From contig CALAGQ010000075.1 in assembly GCA_937891765.1 (NCBI GenBank), positions 1-55,867 on the forward strand: a DNA stretch of 55,867 nt. Reading direction: 5' to 3'. A model generated the notes under the pieces. That model was not told the DNA's origin. It made no database searches and was given only the letters and a program-made list of their open reading frames with translations. Shown piece after piece: positions 7,972 to 16,186 of this stretch (the first letter of the stretch is position 1; every line of letters begins with the position of its first letter). Made by a program: the position numbers and the translations under genes. Origin of the DNA: an uncultured Nitrospina sp. (lineage in GTDB: Bacteria > Nitrospinota > Nitrospinia > Nitrospinales > VA-1).

Positions 7972-8160
7972 ATGACTGCTTCTCCCAAGAAAATTTTGAT
8001 GGTTCATGCTGATAAGGGGGAACGAGGCGAACTGGCCATCATGTTGGCCCGTTTTGGTCACTGTGTTGCATTTGTTAATGCTCTAGTTAGATTTTTGATA
8101 ACAAACACTGAATTTTATGGGTTTAAGCTTGACAGGTTTGTTGATTTTGATTATAAATGA
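7972..8160 (+). pseudogene. Truncated response-regulator receiver domain
   Basis: A 62-residue frame begins nine bases after the DUF2325 gene with GTGAGAG upstream. Residues 6-38 look like the first strand and helix of a receiver domain (KKILMVHADKGERGELAIML, then FGHCVAFVNA), with the acidic pocket weak. The remaining 24 residues are AT-rich and unlike a receiver; the phosphorylatable Asp and the Lys are missing. This looks like the 5' end of a decayed receiver gene, cut just before the next Fur box. A functional small protein cannot be excluded. Confidence 0.45.
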
Positions 8161-8172
8161 TTAATTAATAGA

Positions 8173-8191
8173 AATGATAACCATTATCAAT
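8173..8191. promoter_or_regulatory. Fur box upstream of the porin
   Basis: AATGATAACCATTATCAAT: the core TGATAACCATTATCA differs from the 7-1-7 consensus at one position. It lies 79 bases before the porin start, so iron control of the porin is likely. Confidence 0.75.
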
Positions 8192-8269
8192 TTTATATTT
8201 TTGCTTGAGCATATTATTTTTCGGGCCGTGAACGGCTCAATATTTTTCAACAGGAGGAGGAGAGTAAAG

Positions 8270-9517
8270 ATGAAACTGAAACTGAGTTTTCTGGCAGTGA
8301 TGGCTCTGACGCTTTTGGTAGCGGCGGGGCCGGCTTTTTCTGCCGACACACAAGAACTGGAAAGAAAGATTGATCTGCTTTCAGATGAAGTGGACGATTT
8401 AAAAAGCCGAGGTATTGGCGCAGGCACCACCGATCACAACCGGGTCAGCGTTCACGGCTACGGAGAGTTGCATTTAAACCATGTCCCGGGAAGAGGGGAT
8501 ACGCAAATTGACAACCATCGTTTTGCCATTGGCGTTCACGCACTGTTGACGGATTGGATTCACCTGAACGCAGAGTTTGATTTTGAGCATGGAGCGCAGG
8601 AGCTTGAACTCGAACTCGCTTACCTGGATTTCCTGTTAGACTCCGCTTTTAATGTGCGAGCCGGGGTCATGCTGGCTCCTGTTGGTCTTCTCAACGAAAC
8701 GCATGAGCCAAACCTGTTCTGGACCGTTGAACGTCCTCTGTTGCAAGAGCGCTTGATTCCCACAAGCTGGAATGGCGGTGGTGCAGGAATTTTCGGAACC
8801 CCTATGGACGGAGTGAGCTACCGTGTTTATGCCATGAACTCTCTGCAATCTATCGCAAAGGCGGGTGCTAGTGCTGGTGCTGGCAATGGCAACGGGGGAG
8901 CTACAAGTGCCTTCGATAATAATGGTATTCGGGGTGGGCGTGGACAGGTTAATAATCGAATTGCTGATGACTTCAGTGTGTTTGCGCGCGTTGAACTCAC
9001 CAGGCTTTTTCCCGGTCTACAGGTCGGACTCTCTGTCGTTAACGGTGATACCACTCACGACATTATTGATGAAGGCGGTAACATGACCCTTCTTGAGGCA
9101 GATGTCAGGTATCGCTGGAACTGGTTCGACATGAACGCTTCCATCGTTAATATCGATGTTGATGATGCCGCTGCTTTAAATACATTTTGTGCCACGTCTA
9201 CGGGTTGTTCGGGCGGAATTGCTGAAAACAATTTTGGTTATAATATCCAGGCGGGAATACATCTTCCTCAATTATTAGGTTGGAAGACCTCGCATGACAT
9301 TATTCCTCATTTCATGTTTGAAAGGGTGAGAACCCAGGATGAGATGCCCACGGGTACCGCAGCAAATCGAGCCCGTAACCGTGATGAGGTTTATACCTTT
9401 GGTGTCGCCTACCTGCCGACTCCGTCTGTTTCATTGAAAACCGATTATACGGTTACTAAGTTAGGGGATAATACATCGACGGATCAATTTAACGTGGGCA
9501 TCGCCTATATGTATTGA
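8270..9517 (+). CDS. Outer-membrane porin-like beta-barrel protein
   Basis: A 415-residue protein. Residues 1-24 are a signal peptide (MKLKLSFLAVMALTLLVAAG, cleavage after AFSA). A short coiled coil follows (TQELERKIDLLSDEVDDLKS), as in trimeric porins. The rest shows alternating amphipathic strands (VSVHGYGELHL, WIHLNAEFDFEH, FNVRAGVMLAPVG) ending in an aromatic residue, the usual barrel C terminus. The start at 8270 has GGAGGAGGAGAG upstream, and the signal peptide fits only that start. It resembles phosphate-selective and similar substrate porins. A Fur box upstream suggests it serves iron-related uptake (inference); no TonB plug domain is present. Confidence 0.8.
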   Translation: MKLKLSFLAVMALTLLVAAGPAFSADTQELERKIDLLSDEVDDLKSRGIGAGTTDHNRVSVHGYGELHLNHVPGRGDTQIDNHRFAIGVHALLTDWIHLNAEFDFEHGAQELELELAYLDFLLDSAFNVRAGVMLAPVGLLNETHEPNLFWTVERPLLQERLIPTSWNGGGAGIFGTPMDGVSYRVYAMNSLQSIAKAGASAGAGNGNGGATSAFDNNGIRGGRGQVNNRIADDFSVFARVELTRLFPGLQVGLSVVNGDTTHDIIDEGGNMTLLEADVRYRWNWFDMNASIVNIDVDDAAALNTFCATSTGCSGGIAENNFGYNIQAGIHLPQLLGWKTSHDIIPHFMFERVRTQDEMPTGTAANRARNRDEVYTFGVAYLPTPSVSLKTDYTVTKLGDNTSTDQFNVGIAYMY

Positions 9518-9547
9518 TCGATTGAAAACGGTCCTTCTGGACTTCAC

Positions 9548-9604
9548 CCTGGCATCTTGAGATGATGGCTCCTCCAAGTTTTCTCTCAGGGTGCCAGGAT
9601 TTTT
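9548..9604 (+). terminator. Terminator-like hairpin after the porin
   Basis: Arms CCTGGCA (9548-9554) and TGCCAGG (9592-9598), with inner arms TGAGA/TCTCA, then ATTTTTAT. It separates the porin from the FMN-binding gene and overlaps the longest possible start of the latter, arguing for the later start. Confidence 0.5.
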
Positions 9605-9624
9605 ATATTATAGTTACTTCGGCT

Positions 9625-10209
9625 ATGACTTTGAATCCTAAAAGGCTTTTACTTGCCGTTCTTATTTTTGCTACTAGTCTGGGAATTTTTATTCCTTCCT
9701 CTTTTTCGGAGGAGGAAGAAAAGGTTCTGGACATTCAAGTCTACCTGACCAAAAAGCAGGCTTTTGAAATTGCTTTTCCGGGAGCGGACAAGGTCGACCG
9801 GGAAAAAAAATGGCTGACCGATGAACAGAGAAAGGCTATCGGTGAACTGTGCCTGCAAAAAATTGAAGCCAGCCGCATGAATTTTTATGTCGGAAAACGC
9901 GATGGAGTTCCTATTGGTTACGCCCTCATCGATCACGAGATTGGCAAATCGTTTCCCATCACGTTCATGGTGGTCCTCAATGTCGATGGCACGGTCCGCG
10001 ATGTCGAGATCATGGTCTATCGTGAGCCACGCGGTTGGGAGGTGCGCTATCCTTCCTTTATGGATCAGTTCACCGGAAAAACAGCGGACACCGATTATCG
10101 AACCATCAACTCCATCACCGGCGCGACCCTTTCAGTTCGAGCGATGGTGAAGGGGGTTTCGAGGGCGACTGCAGCTTATAAGGTGTTGTACCTTTCCGGG
10201 AACTCCTGA
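9625..10209 (+). CDS. FMN-binding domain protein, exported
   Basis: A 194-residue protein with an N-terminal signal or anchor segment (residues 1-28, cut near SSFS/EEEE) and a C-terminal FMN-binding domain like that of NqrC and RnfG. The flavinylation motif is SITGATLSVRAM near residues 155-166; in this family the second Thr of (S/T)GAT takes FMN covalently from ApbE. It should act as a periplasmic flavin electron carrier. I chose the ATG at 9625 because the longer frame starts inside a hairpin and lacks a signal peptide. No ApbE or Rnf/Nqr genes are in the window; the partner may be the Fur-linked porin system. Confidence 0.75.
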   Translation: MTLNPKRLLLAVLIFATSLGIFIPSSFSEEEEKVLDIQVYLTKKQAFEIAFPGADKVDREKKWLTDEQRKAIGELCLQKIEASRMNFYVGKRDGVPIGYALIDHEIGKSFPITFMVVLNVDGTVRDVEIMVYREPRGWEVRYPSFMDQFTGKTADTDYRTINSITGATLSVRAMVKGVSRATAAYKVLYLSGNS

Positions 10210-10291
10210 CTTCCTGAACTCCACCCTTCTTCCTCGGAGTTTTACAGGTTATACTTCCTCGTACCACTTTTATTATCCACGCTGGGAAATC

Positions 10292-10978
10292 ATGAAAAAC
10301 TGGATTTTCATTTTTGCGTTGTTGCTTCCAGCCTGTGCCTCTTCCCCGTTCAGCGGATCTAATCCTTTTGAGCATACCGAACTTCTTTTGGAAGCGGAGG
10401 AAGCTCTCGATGGACTGATCAGTGATTCCGGTGAGGGCATTCCCCCAGCGCTTCTGGAGCACACCAAAGCTATTGTGGTGTTTCCAAACCTGGTGAAGGC
10501 GGCGGTGATCGCCGGGGCCCGTGTCGGAAAAGGAGTGGTGATCGTGCGCTCTCCCAAAACCGGGAAATGGAATCCCCCGGCTTTTATCAAATCCCGGCAG
10601 GCCAGTTGGGGCATTCAGGCAGGAATTCAGGAAGCCGAGTTGGTGCTTTTGGTGCTGACCAATACCGGACTCAAACAATTATTCAAAAGACAATTCAGTC
10701 TGGGAAAGGGGCCGCAGGTCGCATTCGGGCCGGTGGGAAGAACTCTGGACTTGAACCTGGACAAGATTCTCAGCGAAAATGATATTTTAGCTTATTCCCG
10801 CATCAAGGGATTGTTCGCCGGGCTTTCCTTTGACGGCACGGTCATTTCTTCCGACAAGAACGCCAATTACGAGTATTACCAGCAAGCAGTTTCCAACCGC
10901 AGTCTACTTTCAGGACAGGAAGGTATCAAGATCCCTGATTCGGGGCAGGCATTCCTAAAAAGACTAAACCGCTACTAA
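10292..10978 (+). CDS. SYLF/Ysc84-domain lipoprotein
   Basis: A 228-residue protein beginning with a lipoprotein signal; the lipobox LPAC puts the acylated Cys at residue 15. Residues about 35-225 are a SYLF (Ysc84) domain: the helical LLLEAEEALDGLI, IPPALLEHTKAIVVFPNLVKA, GKGVVIVR, and WGIQAGIQEAELVLLVL. The domain binds lipids in eukaryotes; in bacteria the role is unclear. It is likely periplasmic, tethered to a membrane. It stands alone: the FMN gene ends 82 bases upstream and the next genes face it. Confidence 0.85.
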   Translation: MKNWIFIFALLLPACASSPFSGSNPFEHTELLLEAEEALDGLISDSGEGIPPALLEHTKAIVVFPNLVKAAVIAGARVGKGVVIVRSPKTGKWNPPAFIKSRQASWGIQAGIQEAELVLLVLTNTGLKQLFKRQFSLGKGPQVAFGPVGRTLDLNLDKILSENDILAYSRIKGLFAGLSFDGTVISSDKNANYEYYQQAVSNRSLLSGQEGIKIPDSGQAFLKRLNRY

Positions 10979-11062
10979 CCGCCGGTGGCAATTGACAATA
11001 ACTTTTGCTGGCGAGTAAGAGTTTGTCTCGGCTTGACGAGCCATTGCTCATTACCTGCGGAG
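10978..11062. repeat. Mosaic intergenic repeat, copy 2
   Basis: Modules in order: E (ACCGCCGGTGGCAA, 10978-10991), A-like (CTTTTGCTGGCGAGTAAGAG, 11002-11021), B (CTCGGCTTGACGAGCCATTGC, 11027-11047), then ATTGCTCATTACCTGCGG. It fills the whole space between two convergent genes and runs into the stop and last codons of the PseG-like gene. Confidence 0.7.
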
Positions 11063-12013
11063 GAACTCCTCAATGGCATCCACCACTCGTTGTAACCCTT
11101 TTCCATCGATTAGATTTTTTCCGGCTTGGCACATTTCATCCAGTGTCTCGGGAGTGGATTGCAGAATTTCGGGCAGGCGGTTTTCGTCCCAGCAATCTGC
11201 CATGCCAAGGTTTATGGCGGCACCGTGTTTTTCGGCGCGGTTGGCTTTGTCTGCCTGATGATCAATCTGGTTGATGACAAAGGCTGGCGTTCCCACCGCC
11301 ATGGCTTCATGCAGGGTGATACCCCCGGCGCAGAACACGGCGTCGTGAGTGAACAGAGTTTGCGCCATTTCTGAAGTGGACTCCAACAGTTTTACTTTCT
11401 GCGTTTTCAGTTCTTTCAGGGCCGAAATGTTTTTGTTTCCGGGGCCAGCGAGCAGGGTTATGCAAAGGTCGGGCTGAATCTGTAAAAGCTTTTCGGCAAG
11501 TGTTGGTGTCAGGCAATGCGGGTCGGTGCCTCCGAAAGTGATCAAAATGGATTCTATAGGCTCTTTGAATTCACGTTTTTTAGAATGAAGCGTTTCAAAC
11601 TCTGGCGCGAGTACGGCATACTTGTTGCCAAAAAGAGTCTGAACGGGTAAGGTCGTTGATTTTTCTTCATCGAGATTGCAGTCGATCAGCAGGTCAACAT
11701 GGTTGCGACCTTCGCCAAGGTCCTCAAAGCTGACTACCCTTTGTTTGCCCTGACGGATATCTTTGACAAAGTCCACTGTGGTGTCTTGAATATCCAGGAT
11801 GATGAGATTGCTGCAAACTATTTCCTTGTCGTTTGAAATCTGGTGGGGGAATCCGCATCGATCCAGCCAGAGCTGGGCGGGCGGGTAGTCGGGAATGAAG
11901 AAGGTGATTTCGTGTCCCTGGCCCAGCAGGACTTTTGCGATATAAGATTGACGAACCAAATGGCCCATGCCGTGAGAGAAAGATGCTTTGCAGAATATTC
12001 CGATTTTTGCCAT
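11051..12013 (-). CDS. PseG/MurG-like GT-B fold glycosyltransferase or nucleotide-sugar hydrolase
   Basis: A 320-residue protein with a GT-B fold. The N-terminal SHGMGHLVRQSYIAKVL motif resembles PseG and SpsG, proteins related to MurG that remove UDP from an amino-sugar in pseudaminic acid or similar sugar pathways. The C-terminal half has the donor-site signatures ILITFGGTDPHCLT and FCAGGITLHEAMAVGTP. No other pseudaminic acid genes are nearby, so the exact reaction is open. It is the last gene of a leftward group with two more glycosyltransferase-like genes; 111 bases containing a repeat separate it from the next. The last four or so residues (FLRR) are encoded by repeat DNA. Confidence 0.7.
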   Translation of the reverse strand: MAKIGIFCKASFSHGMGHLVRQSYIAKVLLGQGHEITFFIPDYPPAQLWLDRCGFPHQISNDKEIVCSNLIILDIQDTTVDFVKDIRQGKQRVVSFEDLGEGRNHVDLLIDCNLDEEKSTTLPVQTLFGNKYAVLAPEFETLHSKKREFKEPIESILITFGGTDPHCLTPTLAEKLLQIQPDLCITLLAGPGNKNISALKELKTQKVKLLESTSEMAQTLFTHDAVFCAGGITLHEAMAVGTPAFVINQIDHQADKANRAEKHGAAINLGMADCWDENRLPEILQSTPETLDEMCQAGKNLIDGKGLQRVVDAIEEFLRR

Positions 12014-12084
12014 AAGATTCAGGCCCCTTAGCAGGGGAGGCTATGATACCCCATCATTAGTTTCATGCCCAGCGGGGGTAAATG

Positions 12085-12142
12085 GATCACTGGCTCGTTA
12101 AGCCGAGATAAGTTGCCAGAATAGCTATTGCTCATTTCCTCC
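12085..12142. repeat. Mosaic intergenic repeat, copy 3
   Basis: Module B in reverse (CTGGCTCGTTAAGCCGAGATA, 12090-12110), then ATTGCTCATTTCCTCCGG (12127-12144), nearly the same word that ends copies 2 and 5. It supplies the stop and last codons of the family 2 glycosyltransferase. Confidence 0.6.
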
Positions 12143-13084
12143 GGGCAAGGCCCGGTTGATGCGCTGTAAAATTTCGTGGTCGCTGAAAATCACATCCGAC
12201 TTTTCCCGCCTTCGCGCTTTGAGAATTTGTGGCAGTCGTTTCAACGCCATATAAAAAGCGACCCAGAACCGGCTTTTCAACCGGAAGAGATCACGAATCA
12301 GAAACAGTGGAATATAAAACAGGAACTGATTCGTCAACGGCCGGTCGAGAATATTCTTCCAGACAAAAAGATAATTGTTGCGTGCTGAGATCAACCCGAT
12401 CTGTTTTTTATTTTCCTGTCGGGTGATGGTGGACTGCACTTTGTGATAGGCGACAGATTTAGGTTCGTAGAGCACCTCCCATCCTCTTTTAAGGGCGCGG
12501 TACGAGAGGTCAATCTCTTCATAGTACAGGGGATGATAGAGGGGGTCGAATCCACCCAGCTTCAGATAGCGTTCCCGGTCGACCATGAAGGCGCCGCCGC
12601 AGGCAAACAGAGTTTGGCTGGAGTCATCCGGCTCTTTTTCGTAAAGATAAAAATGGCCATGGCGAAAATAACCGCCGCGGTTGCCATAGAGAAATGTGGT
12701 TCCATCGAAGGCGTAGAATTTTCCGCTGACTGAAAAGGTGTCTTTATCATTCTCAAAGTGTTCGGCGAGATGGTAGAGGGCATCTTCATCCAGTTTTATA
12801 TCGTTGTTCATCGGCATGATGAGGCGTGATCGGGACAAACTGGCACCGTAATTATTGGCGCCATGGAATCCATAATTGACGGGAGTTTTTTCCGCCCGAA
12901 CGGCGGGGAACTCCCGAGCCAGAATTTCCAGGCTGTCATCGGAGCCGCAATCGTCCACCACCATGATTTCATAAGAGCGTTTTTTATCGTAGGCGACAGA
13001 CTTGAGAACGCTGGGCAGGCACTCGCGCAGAAGCTCTCTGCCGTTCCAGTTGGTGATGATCAGGGTGATGTCGGGAATATTCAT
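12125..13084 (-). CDS. Family 2 glycosyltransferase
   Basis: A 319-residue GT-A fold transferase. VDDCGSDDS near residue 43 binds the nucleotide sugar and NNDIKLD near 93 is the DxD-like metal site. The acceptor region contains GGFDPLYHPLYYEEIDL, whose ED-type acid is the likely catalytic base, as in rhamnosyltransferases. A hydrophobic segment near 255-275 may lie on the membrane. It adds a sugar to cell-surface glycans. The start overlaps the stop of the upstream GT-B gene (ATGA), so they are translationally coupled. Confidence 0.88.
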   Translation of the reverse strand: MNIPDITLIITNWNGRELLRECLPSVLKSVAYDKKRSYEIMVVDDCGSDDSLEILAREFPAVRAEKTPVNYGFHGANNYGASLSRSRLIMPMNNDIKLDEDALYHLAEHFENDKDTFSVSGKFYAFDGTTFLYGNRGGYFRHGHFYLYEKEPDDSSQTLFACGGAFMVDRERYLKLGGFDPLYHPLYYEEIDLSYRALKRGWEVLYEPKSVAYHKVQSTITRQENKKQIGLISARNNYLFVWKNILDRPLTNQFLFYIPLFLIRDLFRLKSRFWVAFYMALKRLPQILKARRREKSDVIFSDHEILQRINRALPGGNEQ

Positions 13085-14148
13085 GAAAGTATCTGACGTA
13101 CAGTTTCTAATATTTCGATTTCCCCGTTTAAAGGGACTTTATCCTTAACGGTTAAACTCAGGGCTGCCTTGATGGCTGCCTGCCAGTTGCCTTGATAAAA
13201 GTCTTCATCTGTAATAATAACTCCTGTCTGGGTTTTTAGTAAATATTCGCGAATCGCCTCAAATTCATGAAAGTCCTGACGTCCGCAGGTGATAACCGGT
13301 TTGTGGCTAGCGAAAGCCGAGCCCAGAGTGGAGTAACCGCCTTTGGTCAACACCACATCAACGCTGGCAATGAGATCGGGAAAACTGAATCGGTCATCTA
13401 AAATATAGAGGCCGGGCACCGACGGCTCGATCAGGTCACGGGTCAGGTACAGGCAGTTTTTGTGTTGCGACAGGTTCTCCCACAACACCGAACCGGCGCC
13501 ATATTCTCCGAGATATATAAAGACCAGAGTTTTGCCGGAAAAAGAGAGGTTCAGATGTTGCTCGATGTCATTGCGGATGACCTGACCTTTTTGGGCGAGG
13601 AACCCGACTTCTTTGCTCTTTCTAATCAGTGTCGGCGGCAAATGACATTGCGGGAGAATGTGCAGGTCTGCCGAGGCATATTCTTCTGCCAGAGTTTGCA
13701 GTAAAGGTTTTTGTTTTTCAGCGCCGGGGAGGTGGCTGTAAATATCGTGCCAGGTGAAATTGCCGATCAGGATAGATGGGATGCCAAGATCATGCGCCGC
13801 CTTGACAGGCATGCTGGCGATATCTGATAAGACCATGTCCACTTGATTTTCCTGCAGCCAGATTTTTTCCGCGTTTATGGGTGCTCGGCTTTGGAAAGTT
13901 TTAAATTTTCTGAATGTTTCTTCAGCGTCAACTTTAAGTGAGCTGGAATGTTGGCATCCCGTGTCCACAGGTTGAGTCCAATGGTGGAACGTTTCGCCGA
14001 GGCATTGGGTGAACAAAGATTCGGGGATTTCCGATTTTATATGTACGTTGAAATCGGCAACGAGCTGTTGTAGAACCGGGATGGAGCGGGCGTAATGTCC
14101 GTATCCATGACCGCTGATGTAGTAAGCAAAATTCTTGATTGGGGTCAC
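13081..14148 (-). CDS. GT-B fold glycosyltransferase-like protein
   Basis: A 355-residue protein. The N-terminal YYISGHGYGHYARSIPVLQQ motif is like that of MurG-related transferases and the N-terminal domain of plant arabinokinases. The C-terminal donor domain has VDVVLTKGGYSTLGSAFASHKPVI. The acceptor and sugar are unknown. The start is the GTG at 14146-14148; no other start is in frame nearby, and the next Met is more than 100 residues in. This GTG lies inside repeat module C and has no visible Shine-Dalgarno, so expression may depend on the repeat. Coupled by ATGA overlap to the family 2 transferase. Confidence 0.75.
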   Translation of the reverse strand: MTPIKNFAYYISGHGYGHYARSIPVLQQLVADFNVHIKSEIPESLFTQCLGETFHHWTQPVDTGCQHSSSLKVDAEETFRKFKTFQSRAPINAEKIWLQENQVDMVLSDIASMPVKAAHDLGIPSILIGNFTWHDIYSHLPGAEKQKPLLQTLAEEYASADLHILPQCHLPPTLIRKSKEVGFLAQKGQVIRNDIEQHLNLSFSGKTLVFIYLGEYGAGSVLWENLSQHKNCLYLTRDLIEPSVPGLYILDDRFSFPDLIASVDVVLTKGGYSTLGSAFASHKPVITCGRQDFHEFEAIREYLLKTQTGVIITDEDFYQGNWQAAIKAALSLTVKDKVPLNGEIEILETVRQILS

Positions 14149-14225
14149 CAGGCGTGAGGCCAGCGGGCAACCGGCGAGCCGCCGGTGGCAAATTGAAATG
14201 ACTCTCTCTAGCGAGCAAAGGTGGT
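14143..14225. repeat. Mosaic intergenic repeat, copy 4
   Basis: Module C reversed (CACCAGGCGTGAGGCCA, 14147-14163), module E (GAGCCGCCGGTGGCAA, 14177-14192) and module A reversed (CTAGCGAGCAAAGG, 14208-14221). It contains the GTG start of the GT-B gene, the only copy that overlaps a gene start. Confidence 0.65.
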
Positions 14226-14271
14226 CGCAGCTATACGGGTTATTGACCAGTCCCCTCCCACGGGAGTGGGG

Positions 14272-14916
14272 CTATTTGTCTTTTTTAGGTTTGTAATCGA
14301 ATTGGCAAACTTGACCCAGTTGGGCGAACAGGTTGCTCAATTTTAAATCGACATAATCCTCCCGAGCGTCCCAGGGGATTTTGTCAAAAGCGCAGGCCGT
14401 TTGAATATAGTCGGTTCTGCCAAAGCGAATATAAAACTCGGCAAACCAGCACCGCTTCATTTTATAGACCCAGTTTTTTTCCTCGACTTTTTTATGGTCC
14501 AGAAGAAAATGTTTCCAAGTATGGGTCGTGTCCACTTCGGGCTGGTGGTTTTCGACGAAAGTTTTAAATGGATTTTCAGAGGCCTTTTCTTTCTCGATCA
14601 ATTTGTCGCGCTCAGGTTTTTTCCATGCTGCAAGTGCTGAGACGATCGCTACCCTGGCTTTATCCATTCTTATATTGGCATCATCCAGCACATTATGCGC
14701 ATTGTAGATGAAAGCCGCAACGGTGGTGAGGTATTGTTCTTCTGCATCCAGTGTGTCGCCTTTTTCATACTCCCAGATATCTATGAAACGTTTGCGAATG
14801 AGTGCCTTGTCGACTTCTGCACCTTCTACCTCCAGATGTTCAAGAATGGGATCAATGCGTTTTCCCATACTCTCGGTATCGGGACTGGCCGGACTTTCTT
14901 CTGTTTTTTCGTTCAT
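14272..14916 (-). CDS. Uncharacterised 214-residue protein
   Basis: A soluble, helix-rich protein with no signal peptide or membrane segment. The N terminus is acidic and polar (about 20 residues). The C-terminal half has aromatic and cysteine-containing segments (KMKRCWFAEFYIRFG, YIQTACAFDKIPWDAR), which recall the L-2-amino-thiazoline-4-carboxylate hydrolase fold only faintly. I do not recognise the family with confidence. It is monocistronic and divergent from thiO. Confidence 0.6.
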   Translation of the reverse strand: MNEKTEESPASPDTESMGKRIDPILEHLEVEGAEVDKALIRKRFIDIWEYEKGDTLDAEEQYLTTVAAFIYNAHNVLDDANIRMDKARVAIVSALAAWKKPERDKLIEKEKASENPFKTFVENHQPEVDTTHTWKHFLLDHKKVEEKNWVYKMKRCWFAEFYIRFGRTDYIQTACAFDKIPWDAREDYVDLKLSNLFAQLGQVCQFDYKPKKDK

Positions 14917-15046
14917 AGCGGCTTTCAGGAAAAAACCCGTAGGGTTTGGATTTGAGATAAATAATTTAGTGCCAATTTGCTTTCTAAACTATCATAATCG
15001 GGTTTGAAGTCGCAAGGGGCTTGATGCTATAAGGCAAGGTTGATTT

Positions 15047-16180
15047 ATGCCTGAACAGAGGGGATATATGGATAACGCTAATTTTGACATTGTGGTGATT
15101 GGCTCGGGAGTCATTGGCCATAGCATTGCTTTTCGCCTTAAACAGGATGCTCCGCACCTGAAAATCGCGGTTTTGGGCGATCCGGTCAACTCCCTTCAGG
15201 CGTCACGGGCCGCAGCAGGAATGCTGGCCCCTTTTTGCGAATGCGACAAGGCAGACCGGTTTTTCGGGTTTTGCCGGGATTCGCTGGATAAATTCTCCAA
15301 ATTCCTTGCAGAGTTGGTTTCAGTCAGTGGCGTTCCGGTTCATTTTTCGGCGGCGGGTTCTTTGATGCCCTCGTCCAGTTACCGTGAAACCTGGGAAGAG
15401 CGAAAGGCATTTTTTACCCGCGAAAATATCCCGCATGAAATATGGAGCGGGGAAAAGGTTCGCCAGAAAGCGCCTTATTTATCGAAAGACTGTGGCGAGG
15501 TGATGTGGGTTGGGGAAGGGCAGGTCAATAACCGGCAAATGCACGACTCGCTCATGCAGGCTTCCAGAAAACTGGGGGTTCATGTTCTGGAGGCAAACGT
15601 TTCGGGTTTTATCCGCAAGAGTTCGGCCATAACATCGGCGGTGACGGATTCGGGAAATATTGTCGGGCAGAAGTTTGTTCTGGCGTCAGGCAGTTGGTCT
15701 TCTCAGTTGGCCCGCGTGTTGGAGGTTTCTATTCCCTTGAAACCGATCAAAGGGCAAATGTGCCGGGTGCAGTTGGACGATCACTTTATGGACTACACTC
15801 TGCATGGACGCATGACTTATATCGCGCCCTGGCGAGAGGGCAACGGATTCGTGATCGGCTCGACCATGGAAGACCGGGGTTTTGATGCGTCCATAGAAGA
15901 CGAAGTGATCGACCGGCTGATTGATTCCGCAGCAGAGATCCTGCCCGCACTTAAAACAGCGCCTTTGATTGAGTCGTGGACGGGCCTGCGTCCTGCGGCT
16001 GAAGATCTCATGCCCATTATGGGGAAAAGCGGCAGATATGATAATTTATTTTATTCTTCCGGTCATTACCGAAACGGGATTTTGCTGACTCCAAACCAGG
16101 CGGAATATATGTCCAACGTGATCCGGGATACTCTTGATGATGAGATTCTTGAGTTCTCTCCGACCCGATACAATTTATGA
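15047..16180 (+). CDS. thiO: FAD-dependent glycine/D-amino-acid oxidase (ThiO-like)
   Basis: A 377-residue DAAO-family flavoenzyme. The FAD motif VVIGSGVIGHSIAFRL lies at 16-31. SRAAAGMLAPFCE and the C-terminal GLRPAAEDLMPIMG and SSGHYRNGILLTP are typical of ThiO, which oxidises glycine to the imine used for the thiazole ring of thiamine. Other DAAO enzymes remain possible, since no thi genes are near. The start could be the ATG at 15047 (AAGG upstream) or at 15068 (AGAGGGG but only four bases away). bioA follows after six bases. Confidence 0.8.
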   Translation: MPEQRGYMDNANFDIVVIGSGVIGHSIAFRLKQDAPHLKIAVLGDPVNSLQASRAAAGMLAPFCECDKADRFFGFCRDSLDKFSKFLAELVSVSGVPVHFSAAGSLMPSSSYRETWEERKAFFTRENIPHEIWSGEKVRQKAPYLSKDCGEVMWVGEGQVNNRQMHDSLMQASRKLGVHVLEANVSGFIRKSSAITSAVTDSGNIVGQKFVLASGSWSSQLARVLEVSIPLKPIKGQMCRVQLDDHFMDYTLHGRMTYIAPWREGNGFVIGSTMEDRGFDASIEDEVIDRLIDSAAEILPALKTAPLIESWTGLRPAAEDLMPIMGKSGRYDNLFYSSGHYRNGILLTPNQAEYMSNVIRDTLDDEILEFSPTRYNL

Positions 16181-16186
16181 TGAGAC

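Noticed and set aside
10115..10678. 187-codon minus-strand frame opposite the SYLF lipoprotein
   Set aside because: No recognisable domain, and the plus-strand frame has a lipobox and a complete SYLF domain.
10978..11062. Repeat copies as attachment sites or integron attC sites
   Set aside because: No integrase or cassette genes are present, and the modules are shuffled rather than having the fixed attC core layout.
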